Shown in pieces: positions 23,663-37,303 of a DNA stretch of 64,000 nucleotides (positions within the stretch are counted from its first letter, which is position 1; each line of letters begins with the position of its first letter). Under the pieces are notes generated by a model. It was not told the origin of the DNA and made no database searches. It saw only the letters and a program-made list of their open reading frames with translations. Source of the DNA: Hansfordia pulvinata (lineage: Eukaryota; Ascomycota; Sordariomycetes; Xylariales); the NCBI GenBank assembly GCA_006538405.1, contig BJKQ01000014.1, positions 434,001 to 498,000 of the forward strand, given 5' to 3'. A program made the position numbers and the translations under genes.

Positions 23663-25430
23663 GGGAAGAGGGGGAAGGGGTGGAGGAGAGCAAGGAAATG
23701 TCCGCCTGTCCTTGTCTTTCCTTGCCGATTCTCGGTCTTTCGAATGGTATCCATCTCGGGTCTTTGCGCGACCCAGGAAAAAATATTAGGAGGATGTCAT
23801 CGTCTGCCTAGGTAAGGTAAGGTACCTACTCGTAGCTAGGGAGTGCGGTGCTTGGGACCTCCAACTTTTGTCTTCTTCTTCTACGTGTATACTTACCTAG
23901 CTCACCAGCAATTCTAAGCACTCACTTTATTATATCACGACCGCAACGGTACAATGAGCTTTTAAAGACGACCATACGAAAAGATGCTGCGTACTTGATT
24001 TATCCGTCACACAAACGCTTAAAGAACCCCGCGTTGCGAATACCCAAAGCACTTTGTCAGACGGTCGGCCTCCACCAACCCCCTTTCCAACCAGCATGCA
24101 TGTCACCCGGCTTCCAGATTTCCACTCTACATCTTGCCAGCCGATGGCTCCAGTCCGGCCCCCTGAGCGCGTCATGTTGGGGCCAAAAGGAAAGAGCCCT
24201 CGCTTGTATTCATGTTCAACAGAGCCATTGGCATAGCTGCTTGCCGCCAGAACTCAACGAACCAAATCAGCACATCGAGCACCCATCGCATCACTGGAAT
24301 GTGGTAGACTGTCGCAGTGTGAATAGCTATTACCCTTGCTACGCTTCGTTACATAGATAGTCCAGCTCCCCATGCTCTCGCAAACGCCAAAAGCAACTGG
24401 AGCCGCAACCGCAAGAGCAGACTGTAGATAATCGACACAAAGAAAGGGAGTTTGCTCTCACAAGCATCACAACTCGGGGGACAAGTCCCGCCCTGTCCGC
24501 TCGCGAACTCGCGAACCCTCCCTCGACTCCAAAATAGATAGCAAAGAGAAGAAAGCAAACAAGATGCGAAATGTCCTATAATCCATGCCAATGTGGCCTT
24601 TCCTCCGCGGTATCCTGCTTTCCCCATACACACAACAGTCGAATTCCCCCAGAAAGCCCTAATGATAAGCAGACCCCCCCACACGAACACGCACACATGG
24701 ACGCGCTCGCAGTAGACTGGGGGCGTTGTAATCGTCAACCTCATGGCAGGAGCGGCGAGCCCCTGCCAAGTGGCGACCCGAAGAGAAGTGACCAAGACGA
24801 AGAGGGGAATCCAAACAACAAACTCCTCCAATGCTGCCAAAATTGCGCGCATCCGCCCAGGAAAATCAAAACGTAGAAAACCCTCGGCCAAATCAAAATG
24901 AAATAAAAGATGAGTGAAAGAAGTGAGCAACGTCGAGTCATGTTGGTCGTTCTCCTCGTCAATGGGCACGCCATGCCACAAAGCGTGCGTCGTATCAGGA
25001 AACAGGCGACATGGCAGGCCCTGACCAGGCTGATGGCCTATAGGCACTCATCAGCGAGCACCAAGGTTCTCAGAGTCTCCGTGTGACACGAAGCTCAATC
25101 TGGCTCAAAAACGCGCTGATAAAGAAAGTCGGAAGTAAACCCAGTTGAAAAAGCATCCAAGGAAAAAGACGATAGAAGAAAAAAAGACCTTCTCCGACTC
25201 CTCTATGCCAGCTCAAAGGCCAAGTGCTGCAAACAGGAAAAGGCCGCCCTGGAAGCAAAATCCGCCCGGCCGTTCTGACTGATGGGTATCAATGGGTTGA
25301 GATGAGAGCAAGCGTCGGAGAAATGTACAGATCCATTAGCGCTGGACTGCGCCATCATTCGGGCGTTTCCAAGTCGCTGTGGTCAAACACATGTATCGGC
25401 AGGCGAAGAAGTAACGGCCCCAGATCGGCT
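23658..25430. other. Convergent intergenic/3' UTR region
   Basis: Lies between the 3' ends of the esterase and the Rsc7-like gene. A 232-codon minus-strand frame (24349-25047) has four hydrophobic stretches but no recognisable family and lies just past the Rsc7-like stop, so it is not called as a gene here. Confidence 0.5.
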
Positions 25431-28400
25431 TCACTGAGGCTGGTTCGACCACCAGCTTCCGCCAGATGATGTCTGCGACGCTGACCAAGGCTGCTGAGTA
25501 GCGGCTGGGCTGGTCCCCGGGTTCGAGGACATGAACTGGCGCGGCGTCGTTTGCTCCGGAGGGTACATACCCTGGCTTTGGGCAGGATAACCTTGCCCGA
25601 GACCCTGCATACCAGGGTAGGGCATCGCATTAGGCTGCATGGGTTGCGCCCCGGAATGATGACGCATCTGAGGAGCCGAGGATTGCTGCTGCTGCTGCTG
25701 CTGCGGGTGCTGCTGCGAGGACTGGGTCTGCGTAGTGTAGCCGGGATAGTGTTGCTGCGGCGTCTGAGACGCCGGTGGTTGCCCCCACATCTGCTGATTG
25801 GTCGAGCCGTAGTTGTAGGCGGGTGAGCCCTGAACCATGCCGCCAGCGGAACCAGCGTGAATGCTGGGGGTTCTCGACTGCTTCTGCTGAGGCGGCTGGG
25901 GCATGCTCCGCATAGCATTCTGCCCAACGGGCGTCTGGGAGTGCAGGCCCTGGGAGTATGGTGCCGTGGTCATGGCGAACTGCGGGCTCTGGTTGGGGAC
26001 AATACCGGACGGCTGCATCGTCGAGGGCGCGGCGTGCGGTGACTGGCCAGGGCGCGTGGTGGGCAATGTGGGTTCGGTGCTGATGGGCTGGCTCGAGGCG
26101 GGCTGCTCGTGGGGCCTTCGCCAGATGTCGTGCATGTAGGTGGTCCTCATGTCCCGCTGCTGGTTGAGCGAGCGATTGAACTCGGCAGTCTGGTGCGCGT
26201 GCTGGTTGATCTCGGTGATGGGGCTCGATTGCGTCCTATCCTGGTATGGCTGTCCGGTGATCTCCTGTCGCGGGCCGCCCTTGATGAAGTTGCTGTAATC
26301 GCGCGTCCGTGTGTCGCTCAGATCTGATCCTGTGGTTATCATCGGCATTCTCGTCGAGGATCCTGGTAAACCTAGCATACCTGGTTGCATGAGCTGGGGT
26401 TGCGGGGCACCGCCAAACTGAGAGGCATTGGCGTAAATGATTTCGCCCTGGGGTCCCGGGAAAGATGGCGCGGCGGCATTGCTGGCCTCGGCGGCGGCCT
26501 CTCTTGCCTTGGAAGCTCCGGGTCGTTTCTCGCCTGCCAAGTCTTGTTCGGTGAAGCCTTGCTTGATTGCCTTGTGTTCCCAGTAGTCGTCTCTTACTCT
26601 TCGTCCGTTGTCGATAACCCTACTACCAAACTGACGGAACATGGACCGGGCAGTGACAATAGCAATCTGTCTCGATCGGTAAGAGAAGGGCAGTATCTCT
26701 TGGTGAACCAGGTCATCCTTTTCGGCCTGGTTTGCGATGATCTTGAATAGGGATCGGTTTTTGTTGAAGAGCAGGTACGAGTCCCTGTACCCTAGGATTC
26801 GCGCGCATTCGGTGGCCAACATGAAGAGCTTGTCACCGCGCTCGGGAACCAGGAAGGTCCTGCACCGATATTTGCGCTCGCCCGTCAGCTGTCCATTGAG
26901 CTGGACCTTCTTCTCGCCAGCCTCGTCGGTCTCTCGGGGGATATATTCGTCGCCGCTGGGGTTCAGCTGATCGGTGGTGTGGTCGCGAACGGTTGGCAAA
27001 GCCTTGAGAGTCGTCTTGGTCGGCGTCGTCTTGGGCGGCGGCGAGGCCTGCGTGGCTGGGGTGTAGCCGCCAGCCGAATGAGGCGGCAGCGACACGGGCT
27101 GCGAATGAGGCGTCTGGGGCGTCATGGCCTGGGGGATCTGCGGCGGTGGGATGGGGGTTTGTGTTGTCGCAGGGTCAGAAATACTCGGTCGCGATTTCAT
27201 GGGCCGGCCGCGCTTCTTGGCCTGCTTAGCATCACCTGTAATGCGATAAGCGGTGCGGGTTAGCGGGTTCTTCCTTGCGCCGTCGTGGCACGATGATCGC
27301 AATGTAACATAAGCCGAGGTCGCGCGAGCGGCGTGCACACAAGTACTATAACGCCAAAAGAGTAGTGTTGGGAATGGACCGGGCGGCAGCGGTGGGAAAG
27401 GATGGGAAAAGACAACAAATATGGCGACAAAGACACGGGTCGAGGCGGATAGATCAATCGACAGGCGGGCGCGTGCAGAGGCGATTTGGGCGAAAACAGA
27501 TGCACAGGCAGACCCAGTTGAGACAAAAGTACTGCCGGGTCGGCATGCAAGGGCAGAACAGGAACTTACCATCGTCTCCAAGCGTCTCACCTGCCTGCAA
27601 GTGCTCAGGCGAGCGACTCCGCTTGATCCCTCGGGCGTTCGGATTTAGCAGCTCTGCGCAATCAGTCAGCAACGGTCGCAGGACCAGCCAGGCGCTGTGC
27701 AAGAATGATTGAATGCAACGCAACGCGGAGCGATCGGAAGGTGCAGTGAAGTGATGCGATGTAATAGCTGAAGTGCAGTGCAGTGCAGTGAAGTGCGAAG
27801 CCAGCCGATGCGGTCAGATCAATGCGAGGCGATGCGGTGCGACGCGACGCGACCGGGAAGCCCATGAATTGATGCCAGTTGTCGAGAGGCTTGTCATCCG
27901 CTGTGATACAAGAGTAGAGGCTGGCGCCACGGTGAACCGGGCCGCAACGTATTGTGACCCGAAGGACAAGACCCGGCTCTCGTCTGGGGTGATGACGATG
28001 ACAGCAGTGGCCGGGCGCATCGGGAGCCTCGGCACAGGCGCCGCCAAACCTTGATCGCAGCAGCGCATCGCGAAGAGCGGCAGCACCTACAGCGCATAAA
28101 AGACCCCCAGCCTCTCTCTCGTGGACGACAACGAGAAGGCGAAGCCGTGGCCGTGTCGAGTAATCATCGCGCGGGACTAGGGCCAGGAGAAATGCGCGCG
28201 CAGCCGTGAGGAGTTGCGTGGCGGAGGTGAGGTGAGGGCGCGACCGGGCGCGCCCACGGCTCAGAACGGCCACGCAGCGGCCTCAGGTGCGGAAGCAGGG
28301 GTGGGGGAGAGAACAGAGAGCGGGGGCGAGGGAAAGCGACGAGTTAAAAGCAACTTACCAGAGTTGAGGGCGGCAGGGTTGATGGTTGCCGGATTGATGG

Positions 28401-28437
28401 TCGCACCTTCAGCGCCGTTGGGCTGGGTGGAATACAT
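25431..28437 (-). CDS. rsc7: Rsc7/Swp82-family subunit of RSC or SWI/SNF chromatin remodelling complexes
   Basis: Accessory subunit of ATP-dependent remodellers, nuclear. ATG 28435-28437. Exon 1 28359-28437, intron 27654-28358 (705 bp, unusually long here), exon 2 27570-27653, intron 27236-27569 (334 bp), exon 3 25431-27235 ending in TGA. Both donors are GTAAGT, acceptors GCGCAG and TTACAG. The exon sum is 1968 bp, exactly 655 residues plus stop, with no frame break. An AT-hook-like KKRGRPMK lies near residues 60-68. The conserved domain (about 140-290) includes DEYIPRETDE, KYRCRTFLVPERGDKLFMLA, ARILGYRDSYLLFNKN and SRQIAIVTARSMFRQFG. The remainder is Gln/Pro/Ser-rich with a poly-Gln run near 25680-25710 and ends SWWSNQPQ. 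An in-frame ATG further upstream (28464) would add nine residues. I cannot tell whether the RSC or the SWI/SNF complex is the partner. Confidence 0.92.
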
Positions 28438-30000
28438 TCGCGCGAGTGGACGACGATGTTGCACGTCGGGGGCGGGCGGCGAGAAGCAAGACCGGGCGTG
28501 GAGAAGGACGATACCTGCAGAGCGACGTGTCTTGATATAATTGAACTAGAGAAAACAGGACCAGACCAGGAGGGATATGTCGGTCGGCCTGGGGGGTGTG
28601 CGGCGACGGCGACGGGTGGGCGGCGGGCACGCGCAACGCTGGGTGGTGGCAGTCATACAGAGATACACACAGGCTCGCGAGGGGTTCGTTCGCCAGAGGT
28701 GGCCGGAGGGGTCGGGGGCGCGGCGAGCAGCGTGCGCGCGCGTCTGTCGGGGTCTCCAGCAGCTGGTCTGCTTGGGTTTGGGCAGCAGTGGCAGCAGCAG
28801 CAAGGTGTGTAGCACTCACTCTTCGCGGCGGTGCGCGAGGTACAGGAGGGCGTGGTGTGTGGTGGTTGTGTATGTACGTGTATCCAGGTAGGTTAGGGTG
28901 TATGTAGGTGGGTGGGAGATATGTACGGCGGGTGGGCGAGAAGTGGCGGTTAAGGGAGGCAGAGCATCCGGGGATAGGTCCAGCGACAGGTGCGCCCACG
29001 CCCGAGGGAACGCTGGTGCATGGGGTAGATGTGCAGGTGGATGCGGATCGCGGAGGGCGATGGAGAATTGCAGCTGGGTTCGATGGAGATGGGTAGCCGT
29101 ACCAGGTAGCACGGACGTGTAGTGGCTGGCTGGCGGGCGGGCTTTGCCTGCTTGTTGCTTGCAGGGCGGTACGGATACTGACGAACGACGGGGGTGGGGA
29201 AGAAGGAGGGGGGGCGTGATGAACAGGAACGGGGCGTGGGTGATGTAGGTAGCTGGGCTGTGTCACAGAGGTAAGTAAGTACTCGTACTCGGGGTAGTGT
29301 CCAGGATTAGGATTGACTGACTGCGTCGAGTCGACCGACGTCGTTGGGCTAGGCGGACCTCTGTTGTACGACTGGAATTTCCGGCTTCTAAGATGGTTGG
29401 AGATGGAGAATGACGAGTGACGCCTGGGATGGGCGGGGGGTTGCTCGTCAGGCTCTCGGGTTGGACGAGGCGAGACGGACGAGACGGGCGAGACAGGGAT
29501 CCTCGTCCAGGCTGGCTGTGGCGACAAGAGGTGAGATCAGGACGGGGCTGTACACACGAGTGTTGACGAATACAAGTAGGTGGTAGGCAGGCAAGGTGGT
29601 AATGGAAGGCAGTTCATAATATGTTTAGGTACGAATACTCGCAGGAAGTGAACAATGAACGGGCCACGCGTAGGTAGGTAGGTACCTAACTTGAAGGCAG
29701 GCCACGGGACCGCCCGGTTTCAGTGGGTGCGGCGCAGGGAGAATGAAGAAGAATACGATGATGGTGATGGATGGCGGTGATGGTGATGATGATGATGATG
29801 ATGATAAGACGCCCAGGCCATTCCAAAGTCCCAACCTTACGACCCAATGTCCCAATGACTGTCCCAGTCGCAACTGCACGTTCAAGTCGCCCGGCTCGCT
29901 CCTGCCTGCTTGCCTGGCGTCGCGTTTGCCCGGCTCTGTCAGCACGAGGCAGCGACGGGGCCGGGGAAGGTGCAAGTCGATGAGCAAGCAGCCACAGAAC
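28438..30000. other. Upstream region of the Rsc7-like gene
   Basis: Probable promoter and leader. A 372-codon minus-strand frame (28409-29527) overlaps exon 1 in another frame, is Pro/Ser/His-rich and has no domain, so it is treated as non-coding. Contains GTACTCGTACTCG at 29279-29291, a TAGG tetranucleotide array at 29671-29690 and a GAT tract at 29782-29804. Confidence 0.5.
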
Positions 30001-33000
30001 TTCACTTCTAGGTAAGTACCTCCTACAGTGCTCAAGGGCTGCTGGCTTTCCTTCCTTCCGGCTTTCTTCCATTTCGTCCAACTCTTCCGGCCTCTTTTCT
30101 CGTGCGCGAGCAACCTCAGATGGCCGCTGTTCAACCAGAAAACCCCGTCTATCAATCGAGCAGCACTGCGCAGCAAGAACAGGCAGCACCCGACCAGCAA
30201 TCGATCAAATCAAGATGCGACCGGCTGCAGTGCCAGGGATGCTCCAGTATCTTGAACTTGGCAAAGTCGCCCGGCTGCAGAAGGTATAGGTACAAAGAGC
30301 TTGGGTCTCGCCTCTGGGCCACCAGTCGCCGATGGAGCAGCTGCAGTCGTGGCGATCGCTGCCGGCTCAGCCAGGCTCCGATCCCTTTCGCTTCAGCTCT
30401 ATCTCCCGTCGCGTCTACGGATGAAGGGGCACTCAGCAATGCGTACATCGTTGGGAGGGCGTTCCCTGGTCTGGTCGGTTGCTGGCTTGACTGGCTGCCT
30501 CGAACTCTTGGGCTCTCTCGCCGTCCCCGCGACTGTCAGACGTTCGGGTCGGGGGGCTCGGCTGCTCCAATCTGTCCGTCTGCCTATCCGTGGCTGCGCT
30601 AAGAGAGGACCTGTTCGCTCATGCGCCAGCCGAATGACGACAGACCTTGGCTACCTTACCGGGGGGCCGGGATACCTGAGGCCAGTCCTGTTGCTCCTGT
30701 CCAGTGAGCGCGCTCCAACTAGTCGCAGCCGGCGATGACCGGCTCGGGGCGAGAGAATCCAGGGAGAGCAGAAGGAAGTCAACGGGCTCGAGTTCGGGTT
30801 CCTTTTGGCGTCTGGTTCGCCGCCGCCGCCTCTTTGCGCCCACTTGCCGCGTCGCAGAAGAATGAACAGAGGGCCCCGTGGCGCAAAGTGGATGCAGGCA
30901 GGTGAGTGATTGATTGATTGATTGACTTGTTGCTTGCTTGCCGGGGCGCATGACGGCAAAGAGGCGGCATTCCTCCGAGGCTGCTTGCTGAATCCGCGCT
31001 CGCAACCCCCTCTTTCGACCGACGATACCATCTTCTGCTCGCCCAGGTGGTCGGTCGCCCTGGTTCTACGGCCACGCCCGTCCATCCGCACGCACGCACG
31101 CACGCACGCACGCAGGACGGGCTACCGCACATTTTGGGGTGGCGAGCGGACGGACAGGAGGCGTTTGTGCGTCTCCAACATGAAGCCGCCCGCGTGCGTC
31201 TTTCTCGCGCGCTCGCTCGCTCGCTCGCTTGGGGTACGATTGCTGCGTTCCCGTGGCCCCGTGCTAGGTCAGCGGGCTATTGGCTACCTTGCCTTGGGCT
31301 AACAAATCAAATCCACCAGCAGACGGGCCATCAAAGTGGGGGAGGTCCATCGCTAGCTCGGCCTACCGGTGCCTACGGAGTTGCGCACTCTGCGTCAACG
31401 GAACGAGCGAGTTTGGGACGCGCGATAGCTGTCCTGCCTGCCTGATTGTCCTACGTAACCGGTCCCGAGCGCCCGCGTCCGTCCGGTCACGAGGAGCTGT
31501 TCCCTTCGCCCCCTCTTTTCTCACTCCCTCGCGGCTGGTCGCTTGAACGCCCGTCGAACGACCCCGCCGTCGTCAGGCCAGATAGGTTAATACGAGTGGT
31601 GCAAGTTTGCGGTGTTTATAGCGACTTATGCTCACGTAGGGATGCTCTTGATAGAGACATTGGCTCGGGCGACTTGGTCCCCCGGCCTACCCGTACACAA
31701 AGAAGTACGAGGATCTCGCCCATGCTGCATGAAGCAGGCGAAACGCGCGTCTGCTGGGACGAGACACAGCCTGGCGTCGGGCTTTGTGCCGGTGGTGACC
31801 TTGGTGAGGGGAAGCCGACTTGGCCAAGCTCGTGGGCGCAGGCAAGCCCCCAGGGGGTCTTTCCAGCCTTCATGGAGACGTACGAGTTTCCGTTATCCGT
31901 ACACGGCCAAGGAGAGAGACACCCCTGAACCGTCGAATGAGGAGCGGCGCGCGGGCCCGGGCTGGGGCTAAGAAGGGCACTACAGAGTATCGTGCAGAGG
32001 GCGCATGCACAGTCAATCAAAAGCCAGCCGAGGCCACCACGGGCCCGGGGTTTCGCGGAGAGGAGGAAGAGGAGGACAATGTAGGTAAGGTAAGTATCCT
32101 GATAACGGGCCTACCTAACTGCGAGCTGACTCCAATCTCGTTAGCTCTCGCTTGGGTTTTGCCTGGGCTTTTCTTCTCAGCTCCCCCTCTCCCGTCCTTC
32201 CGACCAGCTCGCCAGCCAGTCATAGCCCGGCCACTGCGACGAGCCCAGGGGACCCGACCACAGGCACGGCCTGGGGTGCCGTTATGATTACCACGTGTGC
32301 GTTGTGCGTGTTGAACAGGGAAAAGAGGGAGAAAGCGTCGGAGAGACAGTAGGCGGGCTGATGAAAGCTCAAGCCGCAGCGGCGGCGGCGGCGGCGGCGG
32401 CGGCAATCAGCAGGCAGTGCCGGCCCAGGCGGTCCAGCCCCCAGAAAGAGAAAGAAGCGAGATCCAGGGACGCGCAGACACGATACTTCAGGCTACCAAA
32501 GTATCGCGATGAAGACGCCGGCGGCGAACGGAAAGATGGACGAGGAGGGATTCGGGGTCGAACGACCTTGCGGAAGGCAGCTTCTACTAGTATCTAGTAG
32601 GTAGCCAAAGTGCTGGCCTGGTCCTCAAGCTCTCAAGGTGTACAATACAAGTTGCTCTGGTCCGGTATAGCCCAGGATACACTCCAGTTGGAATAAGTGG
32701 ACGAGACTCCGTACGAGAGCCTCGCTCCGGATAGGGCACTGGTTGGCGTTTCGTCAATTTCGGCGCGACTCCCGACGATACGGCGGCCAATGCGAAGAGA
32801 CAGTGATAGAATTGAGCTGCCCGCAATGCCCACCGGTTGGACGTCCGCCCCGCGCTGTGCTTGCGCCACTCGTCTTGCCGCTGCACAAGTACTAGAGTAC
32901 TAACAAGAAACTCTGCCAGATGGGGACCCTGGCTTGCTTTCGAGGAGTCGAAACTCTGTCGCGCCGAGAGGCCCGATTGGTGATGGTGATGATGGCGATG

Positions 33001-33198
33001 ATGATGCGCCTTCCTCTCGCTGCCCGGCTGATGGTAATTACCTGTATTAGCCTGTTCTGTTCTCGATACAACCAGCATTGCATGTACTCGTACTGGAACT
33101 GAGGAGGAAGCTCTGCCACATGGATTGGTACGACATTTGATTTCGCACGCAGCGGCGCCCCGCGAATGGATGGGTCGCCACCTGCGATGCGATGCGGT

Positions 33199-33224
33199 GC
33201 AGTGCAGTGCAGTGCAGTGCAGTG
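33199..33224. repeat. (GCAGT)n pentanucleotide repeat
   Basis: About five GCAGT units after GATGCGATGCGGT. A related shorter GCAGT tract lies at 27774-27791 inside intron 1 of the Rsc7-like gene. Confidence 0.85.
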
Positions 33225-36200
33225 CGGTCCGCGCGTGCGATCCAATCCATCCCAAATGCGATGTACTCCGCATGCAGCTGCCGAGTCCCTCTTCTAAGGG
33301 TACGCATGTCTCGCTACTCGATGTCGCGGGTCTCTTGGCCGGTGTCCGGCAAGGAGCACGCGTACATATACCTTCTTGCGGGCCAGGCGTGCGGACCCGA
33401 CGGGGCCATGTTGAAGCTGCACAGGCGCTACGAGTGCGGGCACTCGCACATGAGTGGAGTACTTAGGTAGTGTCCTCTCTGCAGTATCCAAATTTCTAGC
33501 AGTCCCTCACTTTGGGTGAAGTCTAAGTACCGAGTACATAGTTCATGTACAGGCATCTCAGCAGCATGGAAGTACTCGCGTGCACTCGTTCCGCTATTGT
33601 AACCCCCACTATTCACAACATCTCGAGATCGTCTTGTAAGCCAGCCCGCGACACAATGCATCTCAAGGGCCTGATAACTTAGGTTGTTCAAGTAGTTAAG
33701 TAAAAGGAAGCGAGGGGGGAAAAGAAGGAAAGGAAGACCAAAAACCTTGATCGCTCGTCACTGTATAGATTCCCGGCGAGAGAGCGGCGCACTTCCATCA
33801 TAGGATCTGGGCACCTCTCCCGTACTTCACATCACGTCGTTATGTAAAGGCAAGCCAGGCTCAGTCAACACTCGTTAATGCCCCGGGCGTCTCGTACGAG
33901 CACGTCAAAAGGGAAGATCAGCGTCGGTGCGCGCGCCCGTGCGACGATCTGGAGCGCGATCTCCAGCGCTGCCGTGAGTACCGAGCGTAACTGGGTATTG
34001 CCTTTTGTCCCCCTCGCTCTCTCTCTCTCCCCTCTTCTCCGCGCACATATCCTGGAGTCGGCTGCCAACTCTGGACGCGGGAGACCTTCGGGTGATTACA
34101 CGACGCCAGTCAAGGGCGAGGCGCAAGGCCAGGCGGAGAAGGAGAGGAGGGTGAGGAGGAGAAGTCTCGCAAAGGGGGCAGGCAGCAAATGGCGTCCGGG
34201 CCAGAAGCTCGCGCCCGTTTAAGCCAAGACAGGGGACCTCGTGTGACGAAGCAAGGGGGGGGAGGGACCGATCGTGGCGCGCAAGCCTGGGACAGAAGGG
34301 CGAACTCTTGACTCTGATCCCGTCTCGGGGATAACCCTCAGACGGGGAAAGGCAAGGTAAAGAGGCAGAGGTGTGGCGGCGCCTCCCCGGGGTTTTTCCA
34401 GCGGACCCTCTCCCTCGTCTCACGAGTATGATTCACTCGTCAGCTCCCTCGGACCGGGCGCTCCTCGGGACCTGAACGGCGACGTGAACGAGCGGCTGCT
34501 CTGCTGGTTGGTGAAAGGAAAGCGACCTCGGGGGCGTGCGCTGACGGTCCGGGCGAAACGCTAGTCGGGCTCGGCTGGCCGAGCCGCAGATCGATTGAGA
34601 GGGAAAATGGGACTTTGCTTGTCGCCGTGCAAGAGAGAGAGAGAGAGAGAGAGACACGGACGATGCTCTCATATGCGCCTCTGCAGCCCGGCATCCCAGA
34701 CAACCGACCATGCGTGCGTTAGCTGCCGGGCGCGACTGTCTAAGCGCGGCCGACCAGGCTGATATCAGGCTTGGCTGGGCTTTCCGGTGGTGAGCTGATT
34801 ATTGGATCGGCCAAGAGGGAACCCTGTTGGCCTCTCTGTTTGCTCAACCCGAGGTATGACATACACGCAAAACGGTCCACAGGAAGGTAGGTAGACAGGC
34901 GCCCGTGAGCGGCCATTGAGGGCACTTACGAGTACCACCACCCAAGGTAAGGTATGGAGAGCAACGTGTCTCGCGGGCGGTCGTACGAGCCAACGTCCTA
35001 CAAGACACGCGGGGCAGCGATTAGGTTATTAGCCCGACCCGCGCTGCTCGCCCGCTTGTCCAACCGCACCGCATCGGCTGGTTTGACAGCGGCAGCGGCA
35101 GCGGTAGCGAGCCCGTCCCCTCCATCCATCCCATGGATGGCGGGAAAGATGGTCGTCCGGGGTAAGGCGTACTCGTACATACTTGTACAGGTTCACACAC
35201 AGACGTACTCGCACACGGCCCCGTCCCGTCCAGGGAGGACGGAGGCGTCGGTAGAGCTCGAGGAGCATTACGAGTAAATCACGAGGATAGGATCGCCCAC
35301 GCCCAGAGCGGGATTGCCCAAAGGGGCAGGCAGCCCCGCTGGTTTCCGGCGGTCCCAGAAGGTCACTGCACCTACCTACTACGAGGTGTCGGGTACGATA
35401 ATGTTTGGAAGAGGTAGGTAACTTACCTTGCCCGGTCGTCCCTCGTCCCTCGCCGGCCGATACATCCTGCTGCGTAGTGGGTACATACTCACAATCGCGA
35501 AGCGAAGCGTTCCGCTCCGCTCCCCGTAAGAGTGCCCGGATCATGGCTATTACTCATCGCCAGAGTCACAGATCTCACTCGCGTCCACGCCCTCGGGCTC
35601 GGCGCAAGCTGTCCGTCTTTGTTGAACCACATCAGAGACACGATACTTGCTTGCACGTGCAACAGGTCGAGAATGGATGGTGGAATGCTCCGCGAGTCCA
35701 ATACAGTGTTGACTTGATTCACGAGTTACATGTACCTGTGTGCGGTACGACTATCCATGGGCAGGCACGAGTACTCGTACCTTAGTGTGGGGAAGGCGCA
35801 CGCCCGGGTCGCGTCGTAGAAGGAGCGAAACTGTCAATCCGATGTTGGCTTCCAAGTTGAGCGCTCAAGGCAGGCAGGCAGGCGCGACTAGCCAGCCAAC
35901 ATCCAAAAAGAAAATAGAGAGAAGAAAAAAAAAAAACGGCACCTGCATCAGCGCCAGCGATCGCAACAGCAGCAGACCGTGGCTGCCGTAGCTGCCGGAG
36001 CTGAGGTCTGGTGATGCAGTCAGGATTGTCACGGCCCCACCGACATGAATCAAGCACGACGTCTGATACAGATTCCGGTGGGTCGCCTCGATAGGTACGA
36101 GGTACGAGTTCTCTCGAGAGGTATGAGTAGGCACGGTACGTACCTACACCTCCGCCCCTGCCAGCCCCCCGAATCCCTCGACCCTCGCGTCGCAACCCCG

Positions 36201-37260
36201 ACGCATCATCATCATCGCCAGCATCCTCATCGCCGTCGCGGCGGCCACTTTGCCCACAGCCACGGCGACTTTCTGTCATCCCCGTCAGCATCGTCGCCAT
36301 CGATGGATCGGCATACGGAAGCGCCGTGTTTCTGCTCATCCGAGCACCCGGACAGCACCACCGCGCCGATTCCCGCCCGTCACCCCCGGTCCTCGTGTCC
36401 AAGGTTCCAACGCGGCTTCGCGGCTCATCAGACTGGCGTGACTGAGAAGCAGAGCGCTCGCCGGTTAGCCAGCCATCGATCGCATCTCGTCGTGCCGCGT
36501 CGACTTCTCCACTGTCACATGAACTTCGCCCACGGCCTAGACGGTTAGCACCGCGCCCAGATCCGCTCCGGCAAACGGTCAATGGACCCCTTCTTTCCGC
36601 CCTCAACGGCCCTCGTATCCGCTCCCACGAGACGAGATCTCCACAGCCCACTGGGGATCCACCGGAAGCGTGCGAGTCCAGTCACGTCTCGCGAGGCGCT
36701 TTACGAGCACTCGTATCCTGGGCACAAGCACGCCGCCGCCGCTCGCCTCCGCGACACGACCCCAGGGATGAGATGCCAATTGCCCTTTACGGCACTTTCC
36801 AGAGACACTAGACCGGGGCCACTAAAAGTGGACGGCGGAGTCATCCCCGGAGGCCGTCATGGCCGTCTGCGAGTGGCACTCGTGGTCGTAGCATTAGGGC
36901 GCGGCCTGCGCGCACGCATGGCACGCTGCGCTCCTGGCTGCTCACGACCACGGGCACGCTCGCTCTCGCGCCCTCTCTCACTGTGCTATTCTCTTGTTGA
37001 TCCTGTCTCATTTGTTGCTGCAAGTTCGAAGCAGCGCCGTTCTTGAGCGGCCGTTCTTGTGACCAGATGGGGCATGTCGATATGCCAGGGTCGCGCGGGT
37101 GCGCGCGAGCGCGCGCGCGCTCAACTCGCTCGAGGACGATGATGGCGGCGCAGGGTGGCAGGCTAGTGGACCAAGCGGGCCGCTCCCAGTACGAGTACGG
37201 GACACCGATCTCATCAAGTGGCCCGGTCCATGACGCGTGCGCTCCTTGGCTCGCTGAGGT

Positions 37261-37262
37261 TG

Positions 37263-37298
<36 letters not shown>

Positions 37299-37303
37299 TT
37301 GTT
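37261..37303. repeat. (GCT)n trinucleotide repeat
   Basis: TGCTGT then about nine GCT units, ending in GTTGTTGTTATT. Not inside a supported gene. Confidence 0.9.

Noticed and set aside
28409..29527. 372-codon Pro/Ser/His-rich minus-strand frame upstream of the Rsc7-like gene
   Set aside because: Overlaps its exon 1 in another frame, shows no domain and includes translated intergenic palindromes; more likely leader or promoter DNA.
35782..36651. 289-codon minus-strand frame in the gene-poor block
   Set aside because: Arg/Gly/Ser-rich with a poly-Phe run from a homopolymer; no domain.
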